DNA from: Camelus bactrianus
Taxonomy: Eukaryota > Chordata > Mammalia > Artiodactyla > Camelidae
Direction of reading: 5' to 3'
DNA length: 64,000 bases
Assembly: GCF_048773025.1 (NCBI RefSeq)
Contig: NC_133570.1
Coordinates: 26,138,001 to 26,202,000 of the forward strand
Shown: one piece after another, positions 49,192 to 60,620 of the stretch
Position numbering within the stretch: the stretch's first letter is position 1
Layout of the letters: the number at the start of each line of letters is the position of its first letter
Notes under the pieces: model-generated
The model's input: only the letters and a program-made list of their open reading frames with translations
Told to the model about the DNA's origin: nothing
Database searches by the model: none
Translations under genes and position numbers: made by a program

Positions 49192-51318
49192 AATCAGAAT
49201 TCCGGAACACGGCTGACTGTGTGGGGGAGGTTCGGGGCCGCCCTCCACGCAGCTGCCTGGTGTCACAGGTGTTCCCTGGCAGGGAGAAGTCCGCTAATTA
49301 CCTCCCCTGTCCATGGGGAGGCACTAGATGCTACCGGCGTTTCCAGCCCAACCCCCTCCTTTCCTCGGCAGCCCGCACTGTGACGGACTGGGGGAAGACA
49401 CTCGAAGGGCTCCTAGGAGATCCCGGGTGCTGCAGACAGAAGACGGAACCTCCCCACACTCAGAATTCCGGAACAAGGGTGACTGTGAGGGTGAGGTTTA
49501 GGGCCGCACTCCACGCAGCTTCCTGGTGTCACAGGTGTTCCCTGGCAGGGGGAAGTCCGCTAATTACCTCCCTTGTCCATGGGGAGGCACAAGATGCTAC
49601 CTGCTTTTCCAGCCCAACCCCCGCCTTTCCCCGGCAGCCCGCACAGGGAGGGACTGGGGGAAGACACTCGAAAGGCTCCTAGGAGAACCCGGGTGCTGCA
49701 GACAGAAGACGGAACCTCCCCACACTTAGAATTCCGGAACACGTGTGACTGTGTTGGTGAGGTTTAGGGCCGCACTCCACGCAGCTTCCTGGAGTCACAG
49801 GTGTTCCCTGGCAGGGGGAAGTCCGCTAATTACCTCCCCTGTCCATGGGGAGGCACTAGATGCTACTTGCGTTTCCAGCACAACCCCCTCCTTTCCCCGG
49901 CAGCCCGCACAGGGAGGGACTCTGGGAAGTCACTCGAAGGGCTCCTAGGAGATCCCGGGTGCTGCAGACAGAAGACGGAACCTCCCCACACTCAGAATTC
50001 CGGAACACGGTTGACTGTGTGGGGGAGTTTCGGGGCCGAACTCCACGAAGCTGCCTGGTGTCACAGGTGTTCCCTGGCAGGGGGAAGTCCGCTAATTACC
50101 TCCCCTGTCCATGGGGATGCACTAGATTCTACCTGCGTTTCCAGCCCAACCCGCGCCTTTCCCTGGCTGCCCGCACAGGGAGGGACTGGGGGAAGACACT
50201 CGAAACTCTCCTAGGAGACCCCGGGTGCTGCAGACAGAAGACGGAACTTAACCACAATCAGAATTCCGGAACACGGCTGACTGTGTGGGGGAGGTTCGGG
50301 GCCGCCCTCCACGCAGCTGCCTGTTGTCACAGGTGTTCCCTGGCAGGGAGAAGACCGCTAATAACCTCCCCTGTCCATGGGGAGGCACTAGATGCTACCG
50401 GCGTTTCCAGCCCAACCCCCTCCTTTCCTAGGCAGCCCGCACTGGGACGGACTGGGGAAGACACTCGAAGGGCTCCTAGGAGAATCCGGGTGCTGCAGAC
50501 AGAAGACGGAACCTCCCCACACTCAGAATCCCGGAACACGGCTGACTGTGTGGGGGAGTTTCGGGGCCGCCCTCCACACAGCTGCCTGGTGTCACAGGTG
50601 TTCCCTGGCAGGGGGAAGTCCGCTAATTACCTCCCCTGTACATGGGGAGGCACAAGATGCTACCTGCTTTTCCAGCACAACCCCCGCCTTTCCCCGGCAG
50701 CCCGCACAGGGAGGGACTGGGGGAAGCCACTCGAACGGCTCCTAGGAGAACCCGGTTGCTGCAGACATAAGACGGAATCTCCCCACACTCAGAATTCCGG
50801 AACACGGGTGACTGTGTCGGTGAGGTTTAGGGCCGCACTCCACGCAGCTTCCTGGTGTCACAGGTGTTCCCTGGCAGGTGGAAGTCCGCTAATTACCTCC
50901 CTTGTCCATGGGGAGGCACTAGATGCTACCTGCTTTTCCAGCCCAACCCCCGCCTTTCCCCGGCTGCCCGCACTGGGAGGGACTCGGGGAAGACTCTTGA
51001 AGGGCTCCTAGGAGATCCCGGGTGCTGCAGACAAAAGACGGAACCTCCCCACACTCAGAATCCGGGAACACGTCTGACTGTGTGGGAGAGGTTCGGGGCC
51101 GCCCTCCACGCAGCTGCCTGGTGTCACAGGTGTTCCCTGGCAGGGGTAAGTCCGCTAATTACCTCCCCTGTCCATGGGGAGGCACTTCATGCTACCTGCG
51201 TTTCCAGCCCAACCCCCGCCTTTCCCTGGCAGCCTGCACAGGGAGGGACAGGGGGAAGACACTCGAAGGGCTCCTAGGAGATCCAGGGTGCTGCAGACAG
51301 AAGACGGAACCTCCCCAT
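49192..51318 (+). repeat. Region III, second block (8 monomers)
   Basis: Order: K-L-(F/N)-Q-K-P-M'-N'; K at 50256 is 265 bp. It matches the first block at +2659 up to Q and at +2925 from M' on, because K and P are separate here but fused in the first block. Confidence 0.8.
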
Positions 51319-51584
51319 ACTCAGAATTCCGGAACACGGTTGACTGTGTGGGGGAGGTTCGGGGCCGAACTCCACGCAGCTGCCTTGTGTCACAGGTGTT
51401 CCCTGGCAGGGAGAAGTCCGCTAATTACCTCCCCTGTCCATGGGGAGGCACTAGATGCTACCGGCGTTTCCAGCCCAACCCCCTCCTTTCCTCGGCAGCC
51501 CGCACTGGGACGGACTTGGGGAAGACACTCGAAGGGCTCCTAGGAGATCCCGGGTGCTGCAGACAGAAGACGGAACCTCCCCAC
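51319..51584 (+). repeat. Monomer type T
   Basis: It starts after 'ccccatactc'. Diagnostics: 'ccgaactccacgcagctgcc', 'ccttgtgtcacagg', 'ggcagggagaag', 'gatgctaccggcg' and 'ggacttggggaag'. The copy at 57166 is almost identical, and a related monomer is at 48394. Confidence 0.75.
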
Positions 51585-51848
51585 ACTCAAAATTCCGGAA
51601 CAAGGGTGACTGTTAGGGTGAGGTTTAGGGCCGCACTCCACGCAGCTTCCTGGTGTCACAGGTGTTCCCTGGCAGGTGGAAGTCCGCTAATTACCTCCCC
51701 TGTCCATGGGGAGGCACTAAAGCTACCTGCGTTTCCAGCAAAACCCCCTCTTTCCCCGGGAGCCCGCACAGGGAGGGACTCTGGGAAGACTTTCGAAGGG
51801 CTCCTAGGAGATCCCGGGTTCTGAAGACAGAAGACGGAACCTCCCCAC

Positions 51849-52114
51849 ACTCAGAATTCCGGAACACGGTTGACTGTGTGGGGGAGGTTCGGGGCCGAAC
51901 TCCACGCAGCTGCCTTGTGTCACAGGTGTTCCCTGGCAGGTGGAAGTCCGCTAATTACCTCCCCTGTCCATGGGGAAGCACTAGATGCTACTTGCGTTTC
52001 CAGCCCAACCCCCGCCTTTCCCTGGCTGCCCGCACTGGGAGGGACTAGGGGAAGACTCTCGAAGGGCTCCTAGGAGATCCCGGTTGCTGCAGACAAAAGA
52101 CGGAACCTCCCCAC
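51849..52114 (+). repeat. Monomer type S
   Basis: A T/A-like front ('ccgaactccacgcag', 'ccttgtgtcacagg', 'ggcaggtggaag') joined to an N-like 'ggaagcactagatgctactt' and a C-like tail ('ctggctgcccgc', 'ggactaggggaag'). It recurs at 57696 with 'ggaattccgc'. Confidence 0.75.
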
Positions 52115-53178
52115 ACTCAGAATTCCGGAACACGTGTGACTGTGTGTGTGAGGTTTAGGGCAGCCCTCCACACAGATTCCTGGTTTCACAGGTGTTCCCT
52201 GGTAGGGGGAAGACCGCTAATTACCTCCCCTGTCCATGGGGAGGCACTAGATGCTACCTGAGCTTCCAGCCCAACCCCCGCCATTCCCCGGCAGCCCGCA
52301 GTGTGAGGGATTCGGGGAAGACACTCGAAGGGCTCCTAGGAGATCCCGGGTGCTGCAGACAGAAGACGGAACCTCCCCACACTCAGAATTCCGGAACACG
52401 GCTGACTCTGTGGGTGAGGTTTAGGGCCGCACTCCACGCAGCTTCCTGTTGTCACAGTTGTTCCCTGGCAGGGGGAAGTCCGCTAATTACCTCCCTTGTC
52501 CATGGGGAGGCACTAGATGCTACCTGCTTTTCCAGCCCAACCCCCGCCGTTCCCCGGCAGCCCTCACAGGGAGGGACTGGGGGAAGACACTCGAAACTCT
52601 CCTAGGAGAACGCGGGTGATGCAGACAGAAGACGGAACTTACCCACAATCAGAATTCCGGAACACGGCTGACTGTGTGGGGGAGGTTCGGGGCCGCCCTC
52701 CACGCAGCTGCCTGTTGTCACAGGTGTTCCCTGGCAGGGAGAAGTCCGCTAATTACCTCCCCAGTCCATGGGGAGGCACTAGATGCTACCGGTGTTTCCA
52801 GCCCAACCCCCTCCTTTCCTCGGCAGCCCGCACTGGGACGGACTTGGGGAAGACACTCGAAGGGCTCCTAGGAGATCCCGGGTGCTGCAGACAGAAGACG
52901 GAACCTCCCCACACTCAAAATTCCGGAACAAGGGTGACTGTGAGGGTGAGGTTTAGGGCCGCACTCCACGCAGCTTCCTGGTGTCACAGGTGTTCCCTGG
53001 CAGGTGGAAGTCCGCTAATTATCTCCCCTGTCCATGGGGAGGCACTAGATGCTACCTGCTTTTCCAGCACAACCCCCTCCTTTCCCTGGGAGCCCGCACA
53101 GGGAGAGACTCTGGGAAGACTTTCGAAGGGCTCCTAGGAGATACCGGGTGCTGAAGACAGAAGACGGAACCTCCCCAC

Positions 53179-53443
53179 ACTCAGAATTCCGGAACACGGT
53201 TGACTGTGTGGGGGAGGTTCGGGGCCGCACTCCACGCAGCTGCCTGGTGTCACAGGTGTTCCCTGGCAGGGGGAAGTCCGCTAATTACCTCCCCTGTCCA
53301 TGGGGAGGCACTAATGCTACCTGCGTTTCCAGCAAAACCCCCTCCTTTCCCCGGGAGACCGCACACGGAGGGACTCTGGGAAGACTTTCGAAGGGCTCCT
53401 AGGAGATCCCGGGTGCTGAAGACAGAAGACGGAACCTCCCCAC
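53179..53443 (+). repeat. Monomer type U (265 bp)
   Basis: Diagnostics: 'ggcactaatgctacc' (one base shorter than 'actagatgc'), 'ccagcaaaacccc', 'cccgggagaccgcac', 'gaagactttcgaagg' and 'gtgctgaagacag'. Recurs at 56103, 59026, 60621 and 61950, each 265 bp, always followed by type V ('ctacttgcgtttcc', 'ccaggcgatccc' region). Confidence 0.8.
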
Positions 53444-56102
53444 ACTCAGAATTCCGGAACACGGTTGACTGTGTGGGGGAGGCTCGGGGCCGACCTCCAC
53501 GCAGCTGCCTTGTGTCACAGGTGTTCCCTGGCAGGTGGAAGTCCGCTAATTACCTCCCCTGTCCATGGGGAAGCACTAGATGCTACTTGCGTTTCCAGCA
53601 CAACCCCCTCCTTTCCCCGGCAGCCCGCACAGTGAGGGACTCTGGGAAGACACTCGAAGGGCTCCTAGGCGATCCCGGTTGCTGCAGACAGAAGACGGAA
53701 CCTCCCCACACTCAGAATTCCGGAACACGGTTGACTGTTTGGGGGATTTTCGGGGACGAACTCCACGAAGCTGCCTGGTGTCACAGGTGTTCCCTGGCAG
53801 GGGGAAGTCCGCTAATTACCTCCCCTGTCCATCGGGATGCACTAGATGCTACCTGCGTTTCCAGCCCAACCCCCGCCTTTCCCTGGCTGCCCGCACTGGG
53901 GGGGACTACGGGAAGACTCTCGAAGGGCTCCTAGGAGATCCCGGTTGCTGCAGACAAAAGACGGAACCTCCCCACACTCAGAATTCCGGAACACGGGTGA
54001 CTGTGTGTGTGAGGTTTAGGGCCGCCCTCCACACAGATTCTTGGTGTCACAGGTGTTCCCTGGTAGGGGGAAGACCGCTAATTACCTCCCCTGTCCATGG
54101 GGAGGCACTAGATGCTACCTGAGCTTCCAGCCCAACCCCCTCCTTTCCCCGGCAACCCGCAGTGTGAGGGATTCTGGGAAGACACTCGAAGGGCTCCTAG
54201 GAGATCCCGGGTGCTGCAGACAGAAGACGGAACCTCCCCACACTCAGAATTCCGGAACACGTGTGACTGTGTGGGTGAGGTTTAGGGCCGCACTCCACGC
54301 AGCTTCCTGTTGTCACAGTTGTTCCCTGGCAGGGAGAAGTCTGCTAATTACCTCCCTTGTCCATGGGGAGGCACTAGATGCTACCTGCTTTTCCAGCCCA
54401 ACCCCCGCCGTTCCCCTGCAGCCCGCACAGGGAGGGACTCGGGGAAGACACTCGAAACTCTCCTAGGAGAACCCGGGTGCTGCAGACAGAAGACGGAACT
54501 TCCCCACAATCAGAATTCCGGAACACGGCTGACTGTGTGCGGGAGGTTCGGGGCCGCCCTCCACGCAGCTGCCTGTTGTCACAGGTGTTCCCTGGCAGGG
54601 AGAAGTCCGCTAATTTCCTCCCCTGTCCATGGGGAGGCACTAGATGCTACCGGCGTTTCCAGCCCAACCCCGTCCTTTCCTAGGCAGCCCGCACTGGGAC
54701 GGACTGGGGGAAGACACTCGAAAGGCTCCTAGGAGATCCCGGGTGCTGCAGACAGAAGACGGAACCTCCCCACACTCAGAATTCCGGAACAAGGGTGATT
54801 GTGAGGGTGAGGTTTAGGGCCGCACTCCACGCAGCTTCCTGATGTCACAGGTGTTCCCTGGCAGGTGGAAGTCCGCTAATTACCTCCCCTGTCCATGGGG
54901 AGCACTAGATGCTATCTGCGTTTCCAGCACAACCCCCTCCTTTCCCCGGGAGCCCGCACAGGGAGGGACTCTGGGAAGACTTTCGAAGGGCTCGTAGGAG
55001 ATACCGGGTGCTGAAGACAGAAGACGGAACCTCCCCACACTCAGAATTCCGGAACACGTGTGACTGTGTCGGTGAGGTTTAGGGCCGCACTCCACGCAGC
55101 TGCCTTGTGTCACAGGTGTTCCCTGGCAGGTGGAAGTCCACTAATTACCTCCCTTGTCCATGGGGAGGCACTAGATGCTACCTGCGTTTCCAGCCCAACC
55201 CCCGCCTTTCCCTGGCTGCCCGCACTGTGAGGGACTCGGGGAAGTCTCTTGAAGGGCTCCTAGGAGATCCCGGATGCTGCAGACAAAAGACGGAACCTCC
55301 CCACACTCAGAATCCCGGAACACGTCTGACTGTGTGGGAGAGGTTCGGGGCCGCCCTCCACGCAGCTGCCTGGTGTCACAGGTGTTCCCTGGCAGGGGGA
55401 AGTCCGCTAATTACCTCCCCTGTCCATGGGGAGGCACTTCATGCTAACTGCGTTTCCAGCCCAACACCCGTCTTTCCCCGGCAGCCCGCACAGGGAGGGA
55501 CTGGGGGAAGACACTCGAAGGGCTCCTAGGAGATCCAGGGTGCTGCAGACAGAAGACGGAACCTCCCCATACTCAGAATTCCGGAACACGGCTGACTGTG
55601 TGGGTGAGGTTTAGGGCCGCAATCCACGCAGCTTCCTGGTGTCACAGGTGTTCCCTCGCAGGGGGAAGTCCGCTAATTACCTCCCTTTTCCATGGGGAGG
55701 CACTAGATGCTACCTGCTTTTCCAGCCCAACCCCCGCCTTTCCCCAGCAGCCCGTACAGGGAGGGACTGGGGGAAGACACTCGAAACTCTCCTAGGAGAA
55801 CGCGGGTGATGCAGACAGAAGACGGAACTTACCCACAATCAGAATTCCGGAACACGGCTGACTGTGTGGGGGAGGTTCGGGGCCGCCCTCCACGCAGCTG
55901 CCTGTTGTCACAGGTGTTCCCTGGCAGGGAGAAATCCGCTAATTTCCTCCCCTGTCCATGGGGAGGCACTAGATGCTACCGGCGTTTCCAGCCCAACCCC
56001 GTCCTTTCCTAGGCAGCCCGCACTGGGACGGACTGGGGGAAGACACTCGAAGGGCTCCTAGGAGATCCCGGGTGCTGCAGACAGAAGACGGAACCTCCCC
56101 AC
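53179..56102 (+). repeat. Region IV block of 11 monomers (2924 bp)
   Basis: Order: U-V-C'-D''-I-K-L-M'-N'-(I-like)-K. U and L (54774) are 265 bp. C' has the private 'gggggggactacggg' and D'' 'gattcttggtg'. Confidence 0.82.
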
Positions 56103-57165
56103 ACTCAGAATTCCGGAACACGGTTGACTGTTTGGGTGAGGTTCGGGGCCGCACTCCACGCAGCTTCCTGGTGTCACAGGTGTTCCCTCGCAGGGGGAAG
56201 TCCGCTAATTACCTCCCTTTTCCATGGGGAGGCACTAATGCTACCTGCGTTTCCAACAAAACCCCCTCCTTTCCCCGGGAGACCGCACAGGGAGGGACTC
56301 TGGGAAGACTTTCGAAGGGCTCCTAGGAGATCCCGGGTGCTGAAGACAGAAGACGGAACCTCCCCACACTCAGAATTCCGGAACACGGTTGACTGTGTGG
56401 GGGAGGTTCGGGGCCGACCTCCACGCAGCTACCTTGTGTCACAGGTGTTCCCTGGCAGGTGGAAGTCCGCTAATTACCTCCCCTGTCCATGGGGAAGCAC
56501 TAGATGCTACTTGCGTTTCCAGCACAACCCCCTCCTTTCCCCGGCAGCCCGCACAGGGAGGGACTCTGGGAAGACACTCGAAGGGCTCCTAGGCGATCCC
56601 GGGTGCTGCAGACAGAAGACGGAACCTCCCCACACTCAGAATTCCGGAACACGGTTGACTGTTTGGGGGATTTTCGGGGACGAACTCCACGAAGATGCCT
56701 GGTGTCACAGGTGTTCCCTGGCAGGGGGAAGTCCGCTAATTACCTCCCCTGTCCATCGGGATGCACTAGATGCTACCTGCGTTTCCAGCCCAACCCCCGC
56801 CTTTCCCTGGCTGCCCGCACTGGGGGGGACTACGGGAAGACTCTCGAAGGGCTCCTAGGAGATCCCGGTTGCTGCAGATAAAAGACGGAACCTCCCCACA
56901 CTCAGAATTCCGGAACACGGGTGACTGTGTGTGTGAGGTTTAGGGCCGCCCTCCACACAGATTCTTGGTGTCACAGGTGTTCCCTGGTAGGGGGAAGACC
57001 GCTAATTACCTCCCCTGTCCATGGGGAGGCACTAGATGCTACCTGAGTTTCCAGCCCAACCCCCTCCTTTCCCTGGCAGCCTGCACAGGGAGGGACAGGG
57101 GGAAGACACTCGAAGGGCTCCTAGGAGATCCAGGGTGCTGCAGACAGAAGACGGAACCTCCCCAT
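56103..57165 (+). repeat. Second U-V-C'-D'' block
   Basis: Four monomers matching 53179-54241 at +2924. The front of U carries 'ccctcgcagg' and 'ccttttcc', shared with the monomer at 55571. D'' switches to N'-like sequence in its second half ('ggcagcctgcacagg'). Confidence 0.82.
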
Positions 57166-59025
57166 ACTCAGAATTCCGGAACACGGTTGACTGTGTGGGG
57201 GAGGTTCGGGGCCGACCTCCACGCAGCTGCCTTGTGTCACAGGTGTTCCCTGGCAGGGAGAAGTCCGCTAATTACCTCCCCTGTCCATGGGGAGGCACTA
57301 GATGCTACCGGCGTTTCCAGCCCAACCCCCTACTTTCCTCGGCAGCCCGCACTGGGACGGACTTGGGGAAGACACTCGAAGGGCTCCTAGGAGATCCCGG
57401 GTGCTGCAGACAGAAGACGGAACCTCCCCACACTCAAAATTCCGGAACAAGGGTGACTGTGAGGGTGAGGTTTAGGGCCGCACTCCACGCAGCTTCCTGG
57501 TGTCACAGGTGTTCCCTGGCAGGTGGAAGTCCGCTAATTACCTCCCCTGTCCATGGGGAGGCACTAAAGCTTCCTGCGTTTCCAGCAAAACCCCCTCTTT
57601 CCCCGGGAGCCCGCACAGGGAGGGACTCTGGGAAGACTTTTTAAGGGCTCCTAGGAGATCCCGGGTTCTGAAGACAGAAGACGGACCCTCCCCACACTCA
57701 GAATTCCGGAACACGGTTGACTGTGTGGGGGAGGTTCGGGGCCGAACTCCACGCAGCTGCCTTGTGTCACAGGTGTTCCCTGGCAGGTGGAATTCCGCTA
57801 ATTACCTCCCCTGTCCATGGGGAAGCACTAGATGCTACTTGCGTTTCCAGCCCAACCCCCGCCTTTCCCTGGCTGCCCGCACTGGGAGGGACTAGGGGAA
57901 GACTCTCGAAGGGCTCCTAGGAGATCCCGGTTGCTGCAGACAAAAGACGGAACCTCCCCACACTCAGAATTCCGGAACACGTGTGACTGTGTGTGTGAGG
58001 TTTAGGGCAGCCCTCCACACAGATTCCTGGTTTCACAGGTGTTCCCTGGTAGGGGGAAGACCGCTAATTACCTCCCCTGTCCATGGGGAGGCACTAGATG
58101 CTACCTGAGCTTCCAGCCCAACCCCCGCCTTTCCCCGGCAGCCCGCAGTGTGAGGGATTCGGGGAAGACACTCGAAGGGCTCCTAGGAGATCCCGGGTGC
58201 TGCAGACAGAAGACGGAACCTCCCCACACTCAGAATTCCGGAACACGGCTGACTCTGTGGGTGAGGTTTAGGGCCGCACTCCACGCAGCTTCCTGTTGTC
58301 ACAGTTGTTCCCTGGCAGGGGGAAGTCCGCTAATTACCTCCCTTGTCCATGGGGAGGAAGTAGATGCTACCTGCTTTTCCAGCCCAACCCCCGCCGTTCC
58401 CCGGCAGCCCGCACAGGGAGGGACTGGGGGAAGACACTCGATACTCTCCTAGGAGAACGCGGGTGATGCAGACAGAAGACGGAACTTACCCACAATCAGA
58501 ATTCCGGAACACGGCTGACTGTGTGGGGGAGGTTCGGGGCCGCCCTCCACGCAGCTGCCTGTTGTCACAGGTGTTCCCTGGCAGGGAGAAGTCCGCTAAT
58601 TACCTCCCCAGTCCATGGGGAGGCACTAGATGCTACCGGCGTTTCCAGCCCAACCCCCTCCTTTCCTCGGCAGCCCGCACTGGGACGGACTTGGGGAAGA
58701 CACTCGAAGGGCTCCTAGGAGATCCCGGGTGCTGCAGACAGAAGACGGAACCTCCCCACACTCAAAATTCCGGAACAAGGGTGACTGTGAGGGTGAGGTT
58801 TAGGGCCGCACTCCACGCAGCTTCCTGGTGTCACAGGTGTTCCCTGGCAGGTGGAAGTCCGCTAATTATCTCCCCTGTCCATGGGGAGGCACTAGATGCT
58901 ACCTGCTTTTCCAGCACAACCCCCTCCTTTCCCTGGGAGCCCGCACAGGGAGAGACTCTGGGAAGACTTTCGAAGGGCTCCTAGGAGATACCGGGTGCTG
59001 AAGACAGAAGACGGAACCTCCCCAC
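57166..59025 (+). repeat. Region IV block T-L'-S-D'-I-K-L, copy 2
   Basis: Same seven types and 1860 bp length as 51319-53178, offset +5847. L' (57432) again is 264 bp, with a few private changes ('ctaaagcttcc', 'gactttttaagg'). Confidence 0.88.
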
Positions 59026-60620
59026 ACTCAGAATTCCGGAACACGGTTGACTGTGTGGGGGAGGTTCGGGGCCGCACTCCACGCAGCTGCCTGGTGTCAC
59101 AGGTGTTCCCTGGCAGGGGGAAGTCCGCTAATTACCTCCCCTGTCCATGGGGAGGCACTAATGCTACCTGCGTTTCCAGCAAAACCCCCTCCTTTCCCCG
59201 GGAGACCGCACACGGAGGGACTCTGGGAAGACTTTCGAAGGGCTCCTAGGAGATCCCGGGTGCTGAAGACAGAAGACGGAACCTCCCCACACTCAGAATT
59301 CCGGAACACGGTTGACTGTGTGGGGGAGGTTCGGGGCCGACCTCCACGCAGCTGCCTTGTGTCACAGGTGTTCCCTGGCAGGTGGAAGTCCGCTAATTAC
59401 CTCCACTGTCCATGGGGAAGCACTAGATGCTACTTGCGTTTCCAGCACAACCCCCTCCTTTCCCCGGCAGCCCGCACAGTGAGGGACTCTGGGAAGACAC
59501 TCGAAGGGCTCCTAGGCGATCCCGGTTGCTGCAGACAGAAGACGGAACCTCCCCACACTCAGAATTCCGGAACACGGTTGACTGTTTGGGGGATTTTCGG
59601 GGACGAACTCCACGAAGCTGCCTGGTGTCACAGGTGTTCCCTGGCAGGGGGAAGTCCGCTAATTACCTCCCCTGTCCATCGGGATGCACTAGATGCTACC
59701 TGCGTTTCCAGCCCAACCCCCGCCTTTCCCTGGCTGCCCGCACTGGGGGGGACTACGGGAAGACTCTCGAAGGGCTCCTAGGAGATCCCGGTTGCTGCAG
59801 ACAAAAGACGGAACCTCCCCACACTCAGAATTCCGGAACACGGGTGACTGTGTGTGTGAGGTTTAGGGCCGCCCTCCACACAGATTCTTGGTGTCACAGG
59901 TGTTCCCTGGTAGGGGGAAGACCGCTAATTACCTCCCCTGTCCATGGGGAGGCACTAGATGCTACCTGCTTTTCCAGCCAAACCCCCGCCGTTCCCCGGC
60001 AGCCCGCACAGGGAGGGACTGGGGGAAGACACTCGAAACTCTCCTAGGAGAACGCGGGTGATGCAGACAGAAGACGGAACTTACCCACAATCAGAATTCC
60101 GGAACACGGCTGACTGTGTGGGGGAGGTTCGGGGCCGCCCTCCACGCAGCTGCCTGTTGTCACAGGTGTTCCCTGGCAGGGAGAAGTCCGCTAATTACCT
60201 CCCCAGTCCATGGGGAGGCACTAGATGCTACCGGCGTTTCCAGCCCAACTCCCTCCTTTCCTCGGCAGCCCGCACTGGGACGGACTTGGGGAAGACACTC
60301 GAAGGGCTCCTAGGAGATCCCGGGTGCTGCAGACAGAAGACGGAACCTCCCCACACTCAAAATTCCGGAACAAGGGTGACTGTGAGGGTGAGGTTTAGGG
60401 CCGCACTCCACGCAGCTTCCTGGTGTCACAGGTGTTCCCTGGCAGGTGGAAGTCCGCTAATTATCTCCCCTGTCCATGGGGAGGCACTAGATGCTACCTG
60501 CTTTTCCAGCACAACCCCCTCCTTTCCCTGGGAGCCCGCACAGGGAGAGACTCTGGGAAGAATTTCGAAGGGCTCCTAGGAGATACCGGGTGCTGAAGAC
60601 AGAAGACGGAACCTCCCCAC
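59026..60620 (+). repeat. Six-monomer unit U-V-C'-(D''/I)-K-L (1595 bp)
   Basis: The D'' monomer at 59823 switches to I near 59966, after which the sequence repeats 58370 onward at +1595. U is 265 bp. Confidence 0.83.

Larger units (their letters stand above)
51319..53178 (+). repeat. Region IV block T-L'-S-D'-I-K-L, copy 1
   Basis: Seven monomers, 1860 bp; L' at 51585 is 264 bp ('gcactaaagctacc', 'cccctctttcc'). Almost identical to 57166-59025, sharing the private 'aacgcgggtgatgcag' tail of I and 'aattatctcccc' in L. Confidence 0.88.

Noticed and set aside
49860-51011. Longest open frame in the window (383 codons); similar ones at 13898-14908 (336), 41560-42504 and 43686-44630 (314)
   Set aside because: 266 is 2 mod 3, so a frame crossing monomers visits all three phases and normally ends at the TAG inside CTCCTAGGAG within about 620 bp. 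The longer frames exist only where one-base losses reset the phase. The same DNA is open in other frames, there is no conserved frame or domain, and stops are a property of the repeat.
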